The notes: generated from the letters alone by a model not told the origin. Numbered from the stretch's first letter, positions 1 through 11,979 are shown. The stretch: 64,000 bases of DNA from Calophaca sinica (GCA_037113605.1 CM073735.1:37476727-37540726); one strand, 5' to 3'. A program made the numbers and translations.

Positions 1-1077
1 TGGTCATAGTCAGAAGTTGTGTTTGAGTAGGAAAATCCCACTCCTGCTGGGGATTCCAAGAAGAGCACATTTGCCACTGCATATTTCATCATGATATGTT
101 GGTAAGTTATTCATGTCTAAGAAATGTATCGTAAAGGTATAAATATATAAAAACAGCAATTTAATTTTACTGATGTGATGACTGTCTCAATTCTCACCTT
201 CATTCCAAGCATATTTGTTGCGGTATAGTGTTTTGCCATCAGAGTTGACTCTGAAGGGTCCTAGCTCTTCAAAGGCTCCATACCCCAGTGAGGAACAACC
301 AGGTCCTGTGAGTTTCAAACATTATGTCGTCAGAATCATTGCATGAAGAGATAATCCAGCATGATCTCCACCTCAAAATAATACCAATTATCAAGTGATA
401 TTTCTTTCTTAGGTAAACTAGACTATCATGTTTCAATTTCATTATTATGAAAAGTGAATATATGCCATCAATTAAATAATAACTAGTAATCCATCAATTC
501 TTATTATCTTGTGCGATGTTGCAAATCATCTCGCGACTGCAATTGTGGCTGCATTAGCTGTATTAATCCACAATTTTCACAATTTCAGGGATCATAATGT
601 AAATTGAAGAGGACACAAAAAAGAACATAAAACATAGAAATGACACACAAAAGAACATGAAGTTATCAGCATAGAACAGTTGATGAGGTTATTTTTACCT
701 CCATTGAGCCACAGTACTAAAGGTTTAGTTGAAGAGTAATAAGGAGACTCCACAAAATAATAGAAAAGTTCTCTTCCAGCCTCTGGATCAACAGTAACAT
801 AGCCTGAGTATTGGTCAAAATTCACTCCATAGGGCTGGCCAGGCAATGTAACAATCTTGTCAGCTTGCATTAGTCCCTTTTGGGGTGCAGCAACATAAGC
901 AGAAGAATGTGTTTTCAATGCATCTTCCTCTTCCCAAGAAAGAGTCACAGGAGGTTTCTGTGCGCTCCTGGACAGAATCAACTCATCAAGTTTATCAGCC
1001 TGACTGGCTTTGCTATAGGGAAAAATAACCAAAAGACTCAAGTTGAGCAAACAAGCATAAAGAGCAACCTTCTTCAT
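1..1077 (-). CDS. Serine carboxypeptidase-like protein (family S10), 5' part, truncated at the window edge
   Basis: Three exons read on the minus strand: 1077-699, 305-198 and 76 to the edge, all with GT-AG borders and matching phase. Exon 1 begins with a hydrophobic signal peptide (MKKVALYACLLNLSLLVIF), then the S10 N-terminal region with NFDQYSGYVTV and LFYYFVES. The exon 1/2 junction rebuilds WLNGGPGCSS, the oxyanion-hole signature of S10 carboxypeptidases. Exon 3 encodes ESPAGVGFSYS. The catalytic Ser (GESYAGHY block), Asp and His lie beyond the window. The family comprises secreted or vacuolar peptidases and acyltransferases, and this part does not tell which activity applies. An in-frame ATG at 1092 exists, but a TATA box at 1121-1130 would put the transcript start close to 1092, so the ATG at 1077 is preferred. 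No lesion is seen in this part. Confidence 0.9.
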
Positions 1078-1120
1078 GTTGTTTGTTCTCAACTTGGTTT
1101 CTATATCCTAAGTTTCTAAC

Positions 1121-1130
1121 TATTTATAGA
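1121..1130 (-). promoter_or_regulatory. TATA box of the carboxypeptidase-like gene
   Basis: On the minus strand this reads TCTATAAATA, about 45 bases upstream of the preferred ATG. It implies a very short leader and supports the ATG at 1077 over the one at 1092. Confidence 0.5.
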
Positions 1131-1640
1131 CCAAAAAGATTGGCAATCCTACAGTACTTGTTTTCTTGTGATTGGAGATCTGTGAAAGAAACAAAAGAGA
1201 GAGAGAGAGAGAGACGTAACATTGCTATATTTGACCATGCATAGATCAGCCGGCTGATTTAATTTAGTTTCTCCTTTAATAGGATGGCTTGTCCTTGTTT
1301 CCCTTTTTCTAGAATCATATGAAGTTATTTAACAATTTAGCACTTCGTGATTAACTTTGGAAGTTAATGTTATATTTGTTCCTCTAACTTATTCTTGTGG
1401 TTGATGCCGTTGTCCGACTTCCTGAGTGAACATATATGCCTTTGTTGTATTATGCAGATAATAGCAAGTAACGAAGCGAACATGTTCATCGCACGCTGCT
1501 GAAATACATACCAACAGATAGTACATTTTTCTTGTAAAGAGATACATTATTGTTGTGTGGATCTTGTCAATGTAAATATGGGGCTCAGCAGCCCAACCCT
1601 TGCATAACCGGACTGAGAATATGCGATTGGGAATTATTAA
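1131..1640. other. Intergenic spacer upstream of the carboxypeptidase gene
   Basis: No coding capacity is recognised. A short (GA)n run lies at about 1197-1213. The rest is ordinary AT-rich flank. Confidence 0.5.
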
Positions 1641-1644
1641 ATAC

Positions 1645-2080
1645 ACCCACCTGTTTTGGTATCATACACCCCCTGTTAGGTTTTCATTTTTCCCCCTAAA
1701 ATGCCACTGTCCGTAAATCTATTTTCGAGCGTTATAAACCCAGTCACAGGTCAATTAGCCTGCCTTCTGGATAGTCATTTATAAACAATTTACAACCTCT
1801 GGAAATGTATTTATGGACCAATTGTAAGAATTTTGAGCAATACATTTACGGACAAATTTTGGGTTAGCTTCGTAAATCTATTTACGGACGTGTGTAAATG
1901 CATTCCGAAAATACATTTACAGAGGTTATAAATCCATCAACAATCAACTGTTTTTGCCAATATACCCATTGACACATCAGTGTCAGCCTATGTGTCACTA
2001 AATGGATGAATGACATATCATGTTGTGCACGATCACCGACACTTTGAACAGTTGAGATCGCACCGACACATGTATAAATA
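1645..2080. repeat. Subterminal-type repeats with short palindromes
   Basis: The motif TCCGTAAAT or its complement ATTTACGGA recurs, often degenerate, and forms a near palindrome at about 1869-1888 (CGTAAATCTATTTACG). Such clusters are typical of the subterminal part of plant DNA transposons. The position beside transposase-like and plant-mobile-domain remnants suggests this is one end of that element. No exact terminal repeat was found at the other side. Confidence 0.35.
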
Positions 2081-2088
2081 TAATTGAT

Positions 2089-2606
2089 ATGAAACACTCC
2101 ACCTTAGATTTCCTTCATTTTCCTTCCTCTACTCTCCTTCGTTATCAACACGAGTTTGACACTTTGTTGCTGTGTTTTATACTGGTCAAATTACAACAAC
2201 TAATAAAGGAATCAAATTTGAATGTGATGTCTCAGAAACATTTAGGAGAACGAAAGCATCGTACTGGATACCTTAAAAAAAATCATAATACGGTCATAGT
2301 TGAATGTACTAAAAGGGTGGCTGATATCCATTATCGATACCCTATATCTGTGGGACATCGATGTGTTGAATATGAAGCTCTCAAGCTTGAACATGATGGT
2401 GACATGGAAAAAATATTCTCCGTCTTTGCCGAATATGGTAACCTCGATCAATTGAGTTATATGCGGATCTGGTCAAAACCAATGATCAGATCATCTCCTG
2501 CTTGAGGAAACCAAGATTTGTCGACGAAATCATCGCCGATTTGACTGAACTAGAGCCATCAACCACTTCCAGTGACCACACCATCACCAGCTTAATACAA
2601 CCATAA
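2089..2606 (+). pseudogene. Possible N-terminal fragment of a Mutator-type transposase
   Basis: The reading frame from 2089 to about 2470 contains YRYPISVGHRCVEYEALKL followed by DGDMEKIFSVF. This resembles the N-terminal block of plant Mutator transposases, in which a sequence on the input protein is followed by D-D/E residues and MF. After about 2470 the likely continuation shifts frame (VKTNDQIISCLRKPRFVDE) and stops at 2606. No DDE core follows. I infer a decayed accessory or transposase fragment belonging to the same element as the minus-strand plant mobile domain next to it. A short independent gene is possible but less likely. Confidence 0.35.
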
Positions 2607-2609
2607 TTT

Positions 2610-3093
2610 GACTCATTCATCTTTATTTTAAAGTTTGCTGTATTTTTAATGTTTTCTCTTCAGTTTAAATTTGTTTTATTTTAAATGTCAAAAGTACCTT
2701 ATTTCCATCTAATCGATTAATATTTTAGGTTATCAAAACTAAATATATTGAAATATAAACATAGTAAATACATTAATATATTTTGCATACATTAAACAAA
2801 AATAATTATAAAATAAAACAAAAAATAATTACATAAAATGGAGGGCAAAAAATGTCATTTTATTTGCAACGATCGTGTCCTATTCCTTCTCTTCTGATAA
2901 GTAAAGGGCTTTCTTGCCACCAATATCAAATCTTGAAGTGCCAACCAGACAGGGGTCCCATCCTGCACCTTCCCTCTGTCTCTGATACCCTATATGTTGT
3001 CTTGCAACATCATGATCCTTGCCTGCAAACTATAACTCAACATATTAAATAAACATTAAAATAAAAATTATTTATTGTGGGAAATTATATAAC
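2610..3093. other. AT-rich spacer inside the decayed element
   Basis: No coherent coding frame. An isolated frame near 2852-3052 shows no recognisable domain. Confidence 0.4.
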
Positions 3094-4282
3094 TTAATTT
3101 TGACTTACAATATAACGCTGAGCAGAACTAGAGGTAGAGTTGTCATTTGGTACGTCTGTTGCGTCTGCATGAGCAGCATCCTCTGTGACGGCCTCTGCGG
3201 TGGCAGCCCTAGGTGGGTCCCCCTCAATTGTTGGCAGAAGGTACAGATGAGAAATCTGCGCGAACCAACAAAGATACCACAGTAGGGTGTCCCAAAAGTG
3301 TGTGACACCCTCATACCTGATGGCGATGTCCACCAGGTGCTCCCCCCATGCAAGGTATGTGACATCTATCTTCTCTAGGGACGTCACTTTTCGTGAAGAC
3401 TCTGCAGGATCCCGTGGGATTCCCTGAACGTAATCGAGTTGTCGTAGGACCTGCTCTGGGACGTGTGGGTGCAAACATCGTCATGAGTAAACCGATCCAA
3501 AGAAGTCTGGTATGGCAACACCTTTCCAAATCTTGGAACCGCTAACCATCGGCTGGCCTAGGGCCATTTCTCCTTGTACTCCAAGTGCTCTCGGTAGGCA
3601 TAAATGTTGGGAAAGTGCTCTAGAATCCATGTCTGTAAAAAACCAAGGTCTTAATAGCAATAAAGAAATAATAAACGATAATAACAACGAATTGTAAAGT
3701 TACCTATAGAAGGGTCATGTATCCTCCGATTTGCTTTGTGTTGTGGATCATCACGTCGTACAGGTGATTGTCTAAGTATGCTAGGGTAGTGATACCCCAT
3801 GCACACTCTCTACATCTCTGAAGGTCGCTGAAGGCTTCAAAGTACAATATGTCCACATAGGTCTAACTCTTGTCTGCAAACAGAGTGCAGCCTAAAAGAC
3901 GCAGTAAATAGGCCTTCGCAACCTGCATCCGATGCAATTGCACCTCAACCTCCTTTGCACGCCTCATCTCGGAGGTCTACTGGTCTAGCAACCAGCTAAA
4001 GCGCACATGTGCGCCTCTTGTCTGCTCGCGCTCCGCCATGGCCTCATTGTAGGTGCTTTCAAGTAGCTCCTCCAGCAGGGCACATGTATGCTCTTTGCCG
4101 ATAGAAGTGAAAGGGTGGAGTTGCCCCATTATCGACACATGAGGTTGAATTTGTCGGTCTCTCTTTGCCACCTTTCAGTAAAAGCAGACAAGAGACCCTT
4201 CTCCATAATGCTAAAGCTGAAAAATCTAAGAGGCGCCAATCCAGACTCTCCACAAACTACACCAACCAATCGTCGGGGCTAA
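3094..4282 (-). pseudogene. Plant mobile domain (PMD, MAIN-like) protein remnant
   Basis: Read right to left, several frames together give an almost full plant mobile domain: ERWQRETDKFNL near 4170, AKAYLLRLLGCTLFADKS near 3900, then TYVDILYFEAFSDLQRC, CAWGITTLAYLDNHLYDVM and IGGYMTLL (about 3860-3710), WILEHFPNIYAYREHLEYKE near 3620-3570, and VPEQVLRQLDYVQGIPRDP near 3460. PMD proteins occur both as host genes (MAIN family) and as cargo of Mutator-like transposons. Stops at 3865-3863 and 3560-3558, plus several frameshifts, show that this copy is dead. An intron at about 3640-3700 is likely. The neighbouring Mutator-like fragment on the other strand points to transposon origin. Confidence 0.75.
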
Positions 4283-4724
4283 TAACACAGTCATCGATCT
4301 TCTAATTGTGGTTCACCACTTTCAATGGTTTTCGGTACTGTCAATGGAAAAAAACAATAATTCATTAGTAGTGAACTACAAATTCTATTAGATAATCAAC
4401 TCGTTATCTAAATATCATTTCAAATAGAAAAATTAGTAATTAATAAGAAAAAATAAGTATTTAATAAATCTTAACATGTATAAAGTTATACATGTTAGAA
4501 AAACCGTTTTAATTAAAAAAAAATTATAACATATTTTATATATTTTTTTTTAAAAGCATCTTGTATAGATAATAATTAGATTTTTCTTTTTAAGTAAAAT
4601 ACAATGGAGTGGAGTAGCAAGACTGCAATCTTATTCTCAAGTGTAGGTCCACACATCTCCTATTGTCTCTTTTTTTGTTGTTGAAATGCACATCTCCTAT
4701 CGTCACTATCGCGATTTAGGCTAT
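4283..4724. other. AT-rich spacer without recognisable content
   Basis: Homopolymer-rich sequence. No open frame or structured repeat was seen. Confidence 0.4.
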
Positions 4725-5127
4725 TTGGTAAGGTCATTTTGTGAGCTTATAGCGGATAAGCTTGTAGAAGGTGTTTAATAACATTAGCATATAACATTTT
4801 TTCACTAGCTTATAACGTTTTTTTAAACCCTACTTGAAATAGCGTTTGAGCTTATAGCTAACTTATAGTGTTTCATTTTTCTCTCATTTTTACCCTTATT
4901 ACTTTAATTAAATTCCTTGTTTATCCTTTATTAAATTATTAAACCATGTATTCTCTCTCTCATTTATTACAAATGTCCTTTTATGTCATTTTATATTTAT
5001 CAGCTAGTTTAAACGTTAATTTTATCAAACACTTTAAATTCAATATGCTAGCTTATCTACTATCAGCTATCCGCTATAAGTTCATCCGCTATCCGCTATC
5101 TACTATTTTTTACCAAACAGAGTCATA
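4725..5127. mobile_element. MITE of about 400 bp with imperfect terminal inverted repeats
   Basis: The left end reads CTATTTGGTAAGG...CTTATAGCGGATAAGC. The right end, on the opposite strand, reads CTGTTTGGTAAAAAATAG...TAGCGGATAGC. Repeated TAGCGGATA/TATCCGCTA boxes lie inside both ends. The element has no coding capacity, which fits a non-autonomous hAT-like MITE. A target duplication could not be fixed. Confidence 0.6.
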
Positions 5128-6295
5128 GTTGAAGAGTAAAAGGGGGAGATTTATAAAATAAGGATGCAAGTCAAGTCCTCTTATAAAAAATATAAAAAAG
5201 GATTTTAACACATTATGAAAACTATAGAACAACATGGCTTGATCTGATAGATCCTGTTGATGACCATAGTTGGCTGCATCGATAAAAAGCAATCTGAAGG
5301 GTTAGGTGATGTGTATTGTAATTTGTAAGAGATGATCATAATTCGACAACTAAAAGTTTTTAAATTTTGTACTTTTTAAATTATTTTATCATAAAAATTA
5401 ATATGGTATGTTGACATATTCTCTCTATGTACGTGTGTCTGCAGACAGAAAGGATATTATTTTCATATAAGATTAAGAAAATTAAAATTTAATTACCAAA
5501 TATTATTAGAAATAAATAAAATTAAAATATAAAGTTAATTGTTTGATATTTTAAGTGATTATATGACCCAAAAAACACATAAAAAGTAATATTAGTTCAT
5601 AAAATATTAACCATTTTATTACATTATTAGTTTCCTTGTCGATCATCATTCATATGAAGCTTTCCTTCTTTTACCGTGAAGTTGAAGAAAAACTTCTTTT
5701 ACTAGATGGATGTAATCGCTCATTATCATTCATAAGTAGGTAAGATTGTATCTTCTAATTTGCCGTGAAGTTTAGGCTATTTTTCAAATCATTGATTTTT
5801 TCATAAACATATTTACCAACAAGAAAACGAAAAAAAAAAAAAGAAATAACAGAAATTAATGGCGGCTTGTAAAAAAAAAAAAGTTAATGGTGACCTGTGA
5901 TTGTGAAGTTTTCCTATCAAATTACTGATAAATGAATGATATCAACATGGTGTGGTACATTGTAGATATTCAAGTATCTTAAATGCGATATTTGGGATTC
6001 GATTCTAAGACCGTGTGTATGGAAAAATATATATTGATAAAGATCGATTTTTTTTAAGGATAAAGATCTTTTCTTAAATAAATCTCATCACTTTGAGAGA
6101 TTAGTCTATGATATCACGACTGTCTTATTGCAGAGTTCAACCCAAAATAAATAAATAAAGTTTTCACTGTCAAAAATTAAAAAAATGTAGAAAATATATT
6201 ATGACATAGTACAAACTGATTTATTTCCCCATGACTCAGCAAAGACAAAATTTTGATTTTTTGTGCCAATTATAGAAAAGAATTATTTATACGTT
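5128..6295. other. AT-rich spacer
   Basis: No gene or clear repeat was recognised apart from homopolymer runs near 5828-5885. Confidence 0.4.
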
Positions 6296-6575
6296 AAAAT
6301 GGGACATCAATTCTCAATGGTTTAATGCAGTTCAAAATTGTAATTAATAATGTGTTGAACTTTGTTAATAATACACATGTGATAAATCGATAACTCATTA
6401 ATCACCCACTGAAGTGTATTAATCATTAATGCGTACACACAATGGATGATCAATACAATTCAATTGATGATTAATGAGTTATCTATTTACCACATATATA
6501 CTATTAACCAATTTAAACTCATTATTAACCACCATTTTGAACTTTATTAATCATTGAAAATTAATGTCCCATTTT
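6296..6575. mobile_element. Palindromic MITE of about 280 bp
   Basis: The left end AAAATGGGACATCAATTCTC pairs with the complement of the right end (AAAATGGGACATTAATTTTC). The arms continue inward through GTTCAAAAT and TTAATAATG on both sides for at least 70 bp. No coding frame is present. Confidence 0.65.
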
Positions 6576-6779
6576 GATGTCTAAATAACGGGACCACTAT
6601 TTAAAGACACTGCCATGCCTATTGAAAAAAAGCCAAATCTTAACATGGAAATGTTTCCGTAAGGGCAACGTTAGTCAATAGTATCTGATTTAGTTTAAAT
6701 CAACAATTATTTTTTTTATAAACTTTTATAAAAACATTGTTAATTTTAATTCAATTAACATTTACTCTAAAGTAATTCT

Positions 6780-7492
6780 TATCAAAATTACTTCGTTAAA
6801 TAACTCTTTGCTGACACTAAAATCAATTCAAGTGTTTAATTAATTTTTTTTATAAAGTAGATCAAATCTATAAAATCTCGTAAAATTTTAAAACTATTTA
6901 GCACTCCATCAAATAACTTAAATTTAACATATAACTTACTACTAAATATATACGTAAATACCGATTATAAAATTACATAACTATAAATGTTCAATTTATC
7001 TAAAATTTGTGTGCAGTGCACAATCATTAAAATAATATCACAATATTCAACGATTGAATTAATAAAACTTAATGTTTACAAAGGGTTATTGGATTGGATA
7101 AAATATTTTGATAAGAGTTACTCATAGAGTAAGTCTGTAAGTGGACCAACACACACTACACGCAAATAGAGAGAGGTGGGAATTCCCTTACTTCGTGGGT
7201 AATAATTATGTCAAAGTTATTTTGTATAATAACTCTTTATAGACATAAAATTTCGTCAATTAAATTGTCAAATTTATAATTTTTATTTAGTAGATCAAGT
7301 CTACAAAATTTTATAACATCTTATAAATATTTGATACTTTATTAAATAACTTCAATTGAACACATAATATATTTGTAAGTATATAAGTAAACATCGATGA
7401 CGATATTACATAAATATACGAGTATCATAATTATCTAAATTTTGATGTGTATGATCATCAAAATAATAAAACAATATTCATTGTTTTGATTA
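6780..7492 (+). repeat. Two diverged direct repeats of about 270 bp
   Basis: The segments at about 6800-7076 and 7225-7492 share the same ordered blocks: TAACTCTTT, GTAGATCAA, CTATAAAAT/CTACAAAAT, TCATTAAATAACTT-like, ATTACATAA and AATATTCA. Divergence is high, so this is an old duplication of non-coding sequence. Confidence 0.45.
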
Positions 7493-7493
7493 A

Positions 7494-7830
7494 CACTACA
7501 AGAAAACATGTGAATACCAACGACTTATTATCGACAACCATGATTTCGTCGGTAATCAAATAATTACTGACGACCAAGTCGTCAGTAACTTGTTGGTAAA
7601 TTTTGAGATTGAGATCGATCAATTTTTTTATTTTATCGAGGGCTTAGCCGTTGGTAGTTATCGACGGCGTAGCCCATTGCAAACGTTACTGACAGTTATT
7701 GATAGTCCACTGTAATTATATTAAAATATTATTGATAGCTAAGTCATCGGTAAATGTGATTAAAAATCTAAGTTTTTTATTTTGTATTTATTAAGGGTTA
7801 AGCCGACAGTGATTATTATCGTCTTGTCTC
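7494..7830 (+). mobile_element. Orphan end of a CACTA transposon
   Basis: It starts CACTACAAGAAAACATGTG and is followed by repeated CGACGG/CCGTCGG-like subterminal boxes (for example TCGTCGGTAAT and GTCGTCAGTAA). The same terminal sequence and box style appear in the full CACTA element at 49093-52774. No matching right end was found nearby, so this is a truncated end. Confidence 0.6.
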
Positions 7831-8276
7831 TCATCTAGTAAAGTTATTAAAATTGGATTATTCATGAAAAACTATCAACAATAACTTTTCTTTATAGTCA
7901 TGTTTTAGATTTTTTCCCCAAATTTTGATTGATTTAAAAGTTGAAACAAGCATATAAAAAAATCATAAAAGGTAATTTTTAAAAAAATTATTTATAAATA
8001 ACTTAAATAAATGAGGTCCTGATTAATCTTAGAAATTCTGTAAAAAAAAAATAAAAAATCAACCTACTTTTGTAAAACGAAACCTTGCACACGTGTCCGC
8101 TTCTGTTTAGCAATTTCCCGCGCTCAGTTCCTTTGTTTTTTTTTTGTTACATTTCCTTCACCGTTTCTATGTGGTCTTTTTTTTTCCCTTCCCAAGTTTC
8201 TATGTCATCTTTGACTTCCAAAGTACTTTCTCACGTAATTTTTTGATTTGTTTCACATTTATTTTCTTCTAACTTA
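7831..8276. other. AT-rich spacer
   Basis: Nothing recognised. Confidence 0.35.
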
Positions 8277-8564
8277 TACTCTCTCTATCTTTTAATATAA
8301 GACTTTTTTAGTAAAACAAAATTGTCCCTTAATATAAGACTTCTTTTAAAAGATCAAGGTGCTTTAATTATTTTTTTTATAAAAATACGCCTATACCAAA
8401 GTGCATTAATTCTCTCTCTTAATAGTCTTAGAATATGAGAAAGGTAACTTGGGAAAAATAACACATATTTTGTACAAATTTAATGATAATAACTAACAAA
8501 ACTCACTTTCTTAAGGGGAGTGAAATGGTCGAAGATGGTCTTATATTAAGGGACGGAGGGAGTA
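8277..8564. mobile_element. Stowaway-type MITE
   Basis: The ends TACTCTCTCTATCTTTTAAT and the complement of TTAAGGGACGGAGGGAGTA form terminal inverted repeats, with ATATAAGAC just inside on both sides. The outer TA dinucleotides are the expected target duplication for Tc1/mariner-derived Stowaway elements. Length is 288 bp, non-coding. Confidence 0.75.
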
Positions 8565-9199
8565 TCTATTATTACTTTATATTTTAATTTTTTGTTGAGA
8601 AAAGTAAAACTCTTGCCTACTATAGTTTGCAACGTGTGACAATGTCACGTCACATCCTCTTCTCATTTGTTTTTCTCCTTCTCTCTATTCTTCCAATATT
8701 ACTTTTTTTTTTGGTACAACTGAGGCTTATATATACCTTATATATATACGGGGAGGGGGATGAGCGCACTGGGGGGTCGAACCCCCGCTTTACAAAACGT
8801 TCGGGTTCATTTTTTAAAATTTTGTAATTCAACTCAATACAAAAAAACAAACCAACAACAAAAAATTACTAAATTACCCATTTTTTAATTTTTGACACGT
8901 CATCAATTTTAAGAGTAGAATAGTCAATCTAACTTCACCTCTTCCCTTCATTTATTCTCTCTCTTCTCAAATTTAAAAAACATTTATCTCTCTTTTCCCA
9001 TCACTTTTTGAGTTCATTTTTTACTCTTCTTTTTTAAATTTTCATTTTTTCATTTTTCATTTTTTATTTTTTAACTCTTATTTTTTAATTTCCTTATTTA
9101 TATTAAAATTTTTATTTTTAAATTGGCTTACTTTTTAATTTTCAGTTTTTCTTAATTGTCATTTTTTATTTTATCTTTATAAATTTTGTATTATTTAGA
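8565..9199. other. Spacer with long T- and A-rich runs
   Basis: No supported gene. A small frame at 8627-8827 overlaps a frame on the other strand and shows no domain. Confidence 0.4.
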
Positions 9200-9830
9200 G
9201 AAACATTACATGTCATCGGTATAATTTTGTTGTTTTTCAACGTATATTAATTTTATAATATTTTTTTTATTGATAAATGATTATTTTACATTTTCAGTCC
9301 CTACGGGAAAACATTACATGTCATCAATATAATTTCGTTATCTTTCAACATATATCAATTTTATAATATTTTTTTACTGGTAAATGGATATTTTGCTTTT
9401 GAAAATATTAGATATTATCAGTATAATTTCATTATCTTTGAGCACATAAAAATTTTAGAAATCTCTTTATTACTGATAAATGATAATTTTGTTTTTGAGT
9501 CCCGACGGCGAAATATTATTGTTATCGGTATAATTTTATTGTCTTTCAGCATATATCAATTTTATAATTTTTTTAATTATTTATAAATGACTATTTTTCT
9601 TTGTGGATTCTGACGGGAAAATATAATATGTTAGTATAATTGTCTTTGAGTATGTAACAATTTTATAAATCTATTTATTATTTCTAAATAATTATTTTAT
9701 TTTTAAATCCTGACAGAGAAACATTATATGTTATGGATATAATTATTTTATTTGTTTGAATACTTTTAATTTTTCTGCATTTTTAGAAAATTAAAACTAT
9801 TAAATATATTTGTCAGTATTTAAAATTTTA
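9200..9830 (+). repeat. Degenerate tandem repeat, about six units of 94-109 bp
   Basis: Each unit begins with a variant of GAAACATTACATGTCATCGG followed by TATAATTT, TTTTATAAT and AAATGA-TATTTT. Unit starts lie near 9200, 9307, 9401, 9510, 9617 and 9718. A CC-GACGG or CTACGGG box precedes several units. Non-coding minisatellite-like array. Confidence 0.65.
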
Positions 9831-9990
9831 TTTTTATAAATAAGCGTCTTTCAAAAATCTCGTACGGGTATCTTGCTAGTTAATCTTAAAAATAGAGATT
9901 TGAATCATTAAAATAACTAAAACTCAAATTAGCAGATAATGCAAATTTAAGGATTAAAAAAAGTGCAATTACAGGAAGAAAAAAAAAGAG

Positions 9991-10999
9991 TAAAGTCTCT
10001 GTTTTAGTTCCTGACAAAAATTGCGCGACCCATTTTCGTCATTGACAAAAAATAAGTCCACAAATAGTTCTTGATATTTTCAAAACAGAACCACGTTAGT
10101 CCCTCTGACAGTCTCCTTCCAAATCCATCACTTAATGTACTGACGTGTCACATTAAATGCTCATGTGGTCACGTTAACTCTCTCCGCGGTGGCAAAGCAA
10201 GAATTGGTGTCTTATTTTTTTGCAAATCCGGTTTGGGACGTTTTAATCCCTGACAAAATTGGGTCATATTAGTCCTCTACTTCTATTATTACCATTTCAA
10301 AGTTCTTCTTTTTCTTCCGTAAACCCTAACGTCAAGATCCAGATCCCCAATCTGATTTGAATCTGTCTGCATAAATGAGTATCCAATCTTCCCAATCTTC
10401 TTGTTTTGAAAAAACACTGGGATGTTCACAGTCTTGCTTCTAAAAAAACAATCTGGTATCAAGAACTTGAGAAGCAACAATTATATTGAAAAAACACTGG
10501 GATGTTCACAGACATAGGGGCTGTCACCTGAGAGCCTTATGTATTAGGTTTCTAACAACAAATAAACCAACACTGCCAAAATAAAAACGAGAAGATTGCG
10601 AAGATTGGGTAATCATTTCTGTAGAGTAATTCAAATCAGATTGGGGATCTGGATCTTGACGGTAGAGTTTAGGGAAGAAGAAGAAGAACTTTGAAATGGT
10701 AACAATGGGGTAGAGGGACTAATATGACCCAATTTTTCCAGGGACTAAAACATCTCAAACTGGATTTACAGGAAAAATAAGACACGTATTCTTGTTTTGC
10801 CACCATGGAGAGGGTTAATGTGATCACATGAGCATTTAACGTGACACATCAGTACGTTAAGTGACAGATTTGGAAGGAGACTGACGGAGGGACTAACATG
10901 TTCCTGTTTTGAAAATGTCGAGACTATTTCTGGACTTAATTTTTATCAGAGACAAAAATGGGTCGCACAATTTTTGACAGGGACTAAAATAGGACTTTA
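9991..10999. mobile_element. Foldback element with inverted arms of about 370 bp
   Basis: The left arm (about 9991-10362) and the right arm (about 10630-10999) are long imperfect inverted repeats. Both carry GTCTCCTTCCAAATC, AAATGCTCATGTG, TTGGGTCATATTAGTCC and GATCCAGATCCCCAATCTG. The 270-bp loop holds a direct repeat of GAAAAAACACTGGGATGTTC (about 10408 and 10485). No coding sequence is present. The family resembles long-TIR Mutator-like non-autonomous elements. Confidence 0.8.
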
Positions 11000-11004
11000 A
11001 TAGG

Positions 11005-11870
11005 ACTTACTCCCTCTGCTCTGGACTCAGTTATAAGCAAAAAAAGTACCTAAATTTGTTGGACTCAAATATAAGTAAATTTCAACTAACTTCACCCTAT
11101 TTAATGCCATTTTCCAAATATACTCTTATTTAATTCTACTTTTATTTTCCAAGAGCATTGCACACTTCCAAGAAAACAAATTAGTAAATTAAGTAAATCT
11201 AGTTTATTTTTTTATATGAAATCAAGAGTATTAAATAAATATAACTAACTTTCTTTTTTTAAACTAAAAAAGATATTCATTAATTCAAATTAGTAAAATA
11301 CATCGAAATCAACACAAATTCAACATCGCTAAAAACCGAAAAGGATGAATCTGCGAACAAACTCGCATCATCTAAGTTAATAGCATAAAACGGCAAAATG
11401 CTTATAAATGTAACAAAATCAAAGTGATCAGAATACTCATGCATCCAGATCTGTAACGTTGATGCCCAAGTCTTGATTGAATCTGTAATGGATTGAAGCT
11501 GATATGCCAATCTGAATTAAACGAATACCGCAACAAGACGGAAAACCAAATAACGCCGCACCAAGACGGCGAATAAAATAACGCCGCACTCAGACGACGA
11601 AATCACAGAAAAATACGAAAGAAAAAGTATATCTATGTGAAAAAATCACTTATTTAGATAAAATGAAAGAAAAAAATGATGTAGATGGGTGATTTCAGGT
11701 CAAAAAATGGCCAAAAGTCACCCCCTCTAATTGATGAGAAAGAAGAAAGAGAAGAATAGAAGAAAGATTTAGGTTTAGGTTTTGGGTGAAGACCCAAATC
11801 TCTATATAACTATCGTTTTTAATCGTCATGAAATTAAGTTATTTTGCTTATAAATTAATCCACAGGGTGT
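11005..11870. other. Spacer upstream of methionine synthase, with a truncated MITE end
   Basis: TACTCCCTCTGCTCTGG at about 11009 followed by AAATATAAGTAAAT resembles one Stowaway-like end. No matching right end was found. A short local repeat of AACGCCGCAC lies near 11551-11590. No gene is supported. Confidence 0.4.
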
Positions 11871-11874
11871 AACT

Positions 11875-11876
<2 letters not shown>

Positions 11877-11921
<45 letters not shown>
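11877..11921. repeat. (TA)n microsatellite
   Basis: Roughly 22 TA units, about 50 bp upstream of the probable TATA box of the methionine synthase gene. Confidence 0.9.
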
Positions 11922-11923
<2 letters not shown>

Positions 11924-11971
11924 GTAAAATACAAGTTAGATTGAGCAGGTGAGGACAGGTAGTGAGGCTGC

Positions 11972-11979
11972 GTATAAAT
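11972..11979 (+). promoter_or_regulatory. Probable TATA box of the methionine synthase gene
   Basis: GTATAAAT is followed by a CT-rich stretch at 12005-12130 typical of a plant leader. The coding start is nearly 2 kb downstream, so most of the interval would be a leader intron ending at the CAG/AG just before 13957. Confidence 0.45.

Noticed and set aside
8750..8800. TCGAACCCCC-like sequence resembling a tRNA T-arm
   Set aside because: No acceptor stem, anticodon arm or D-arm can be built around it.
9200..9830. CRISPR-like array
   Set aside because: Units are degenerate with no conserved repeat/spacer pattern, in a plant nuclear context.
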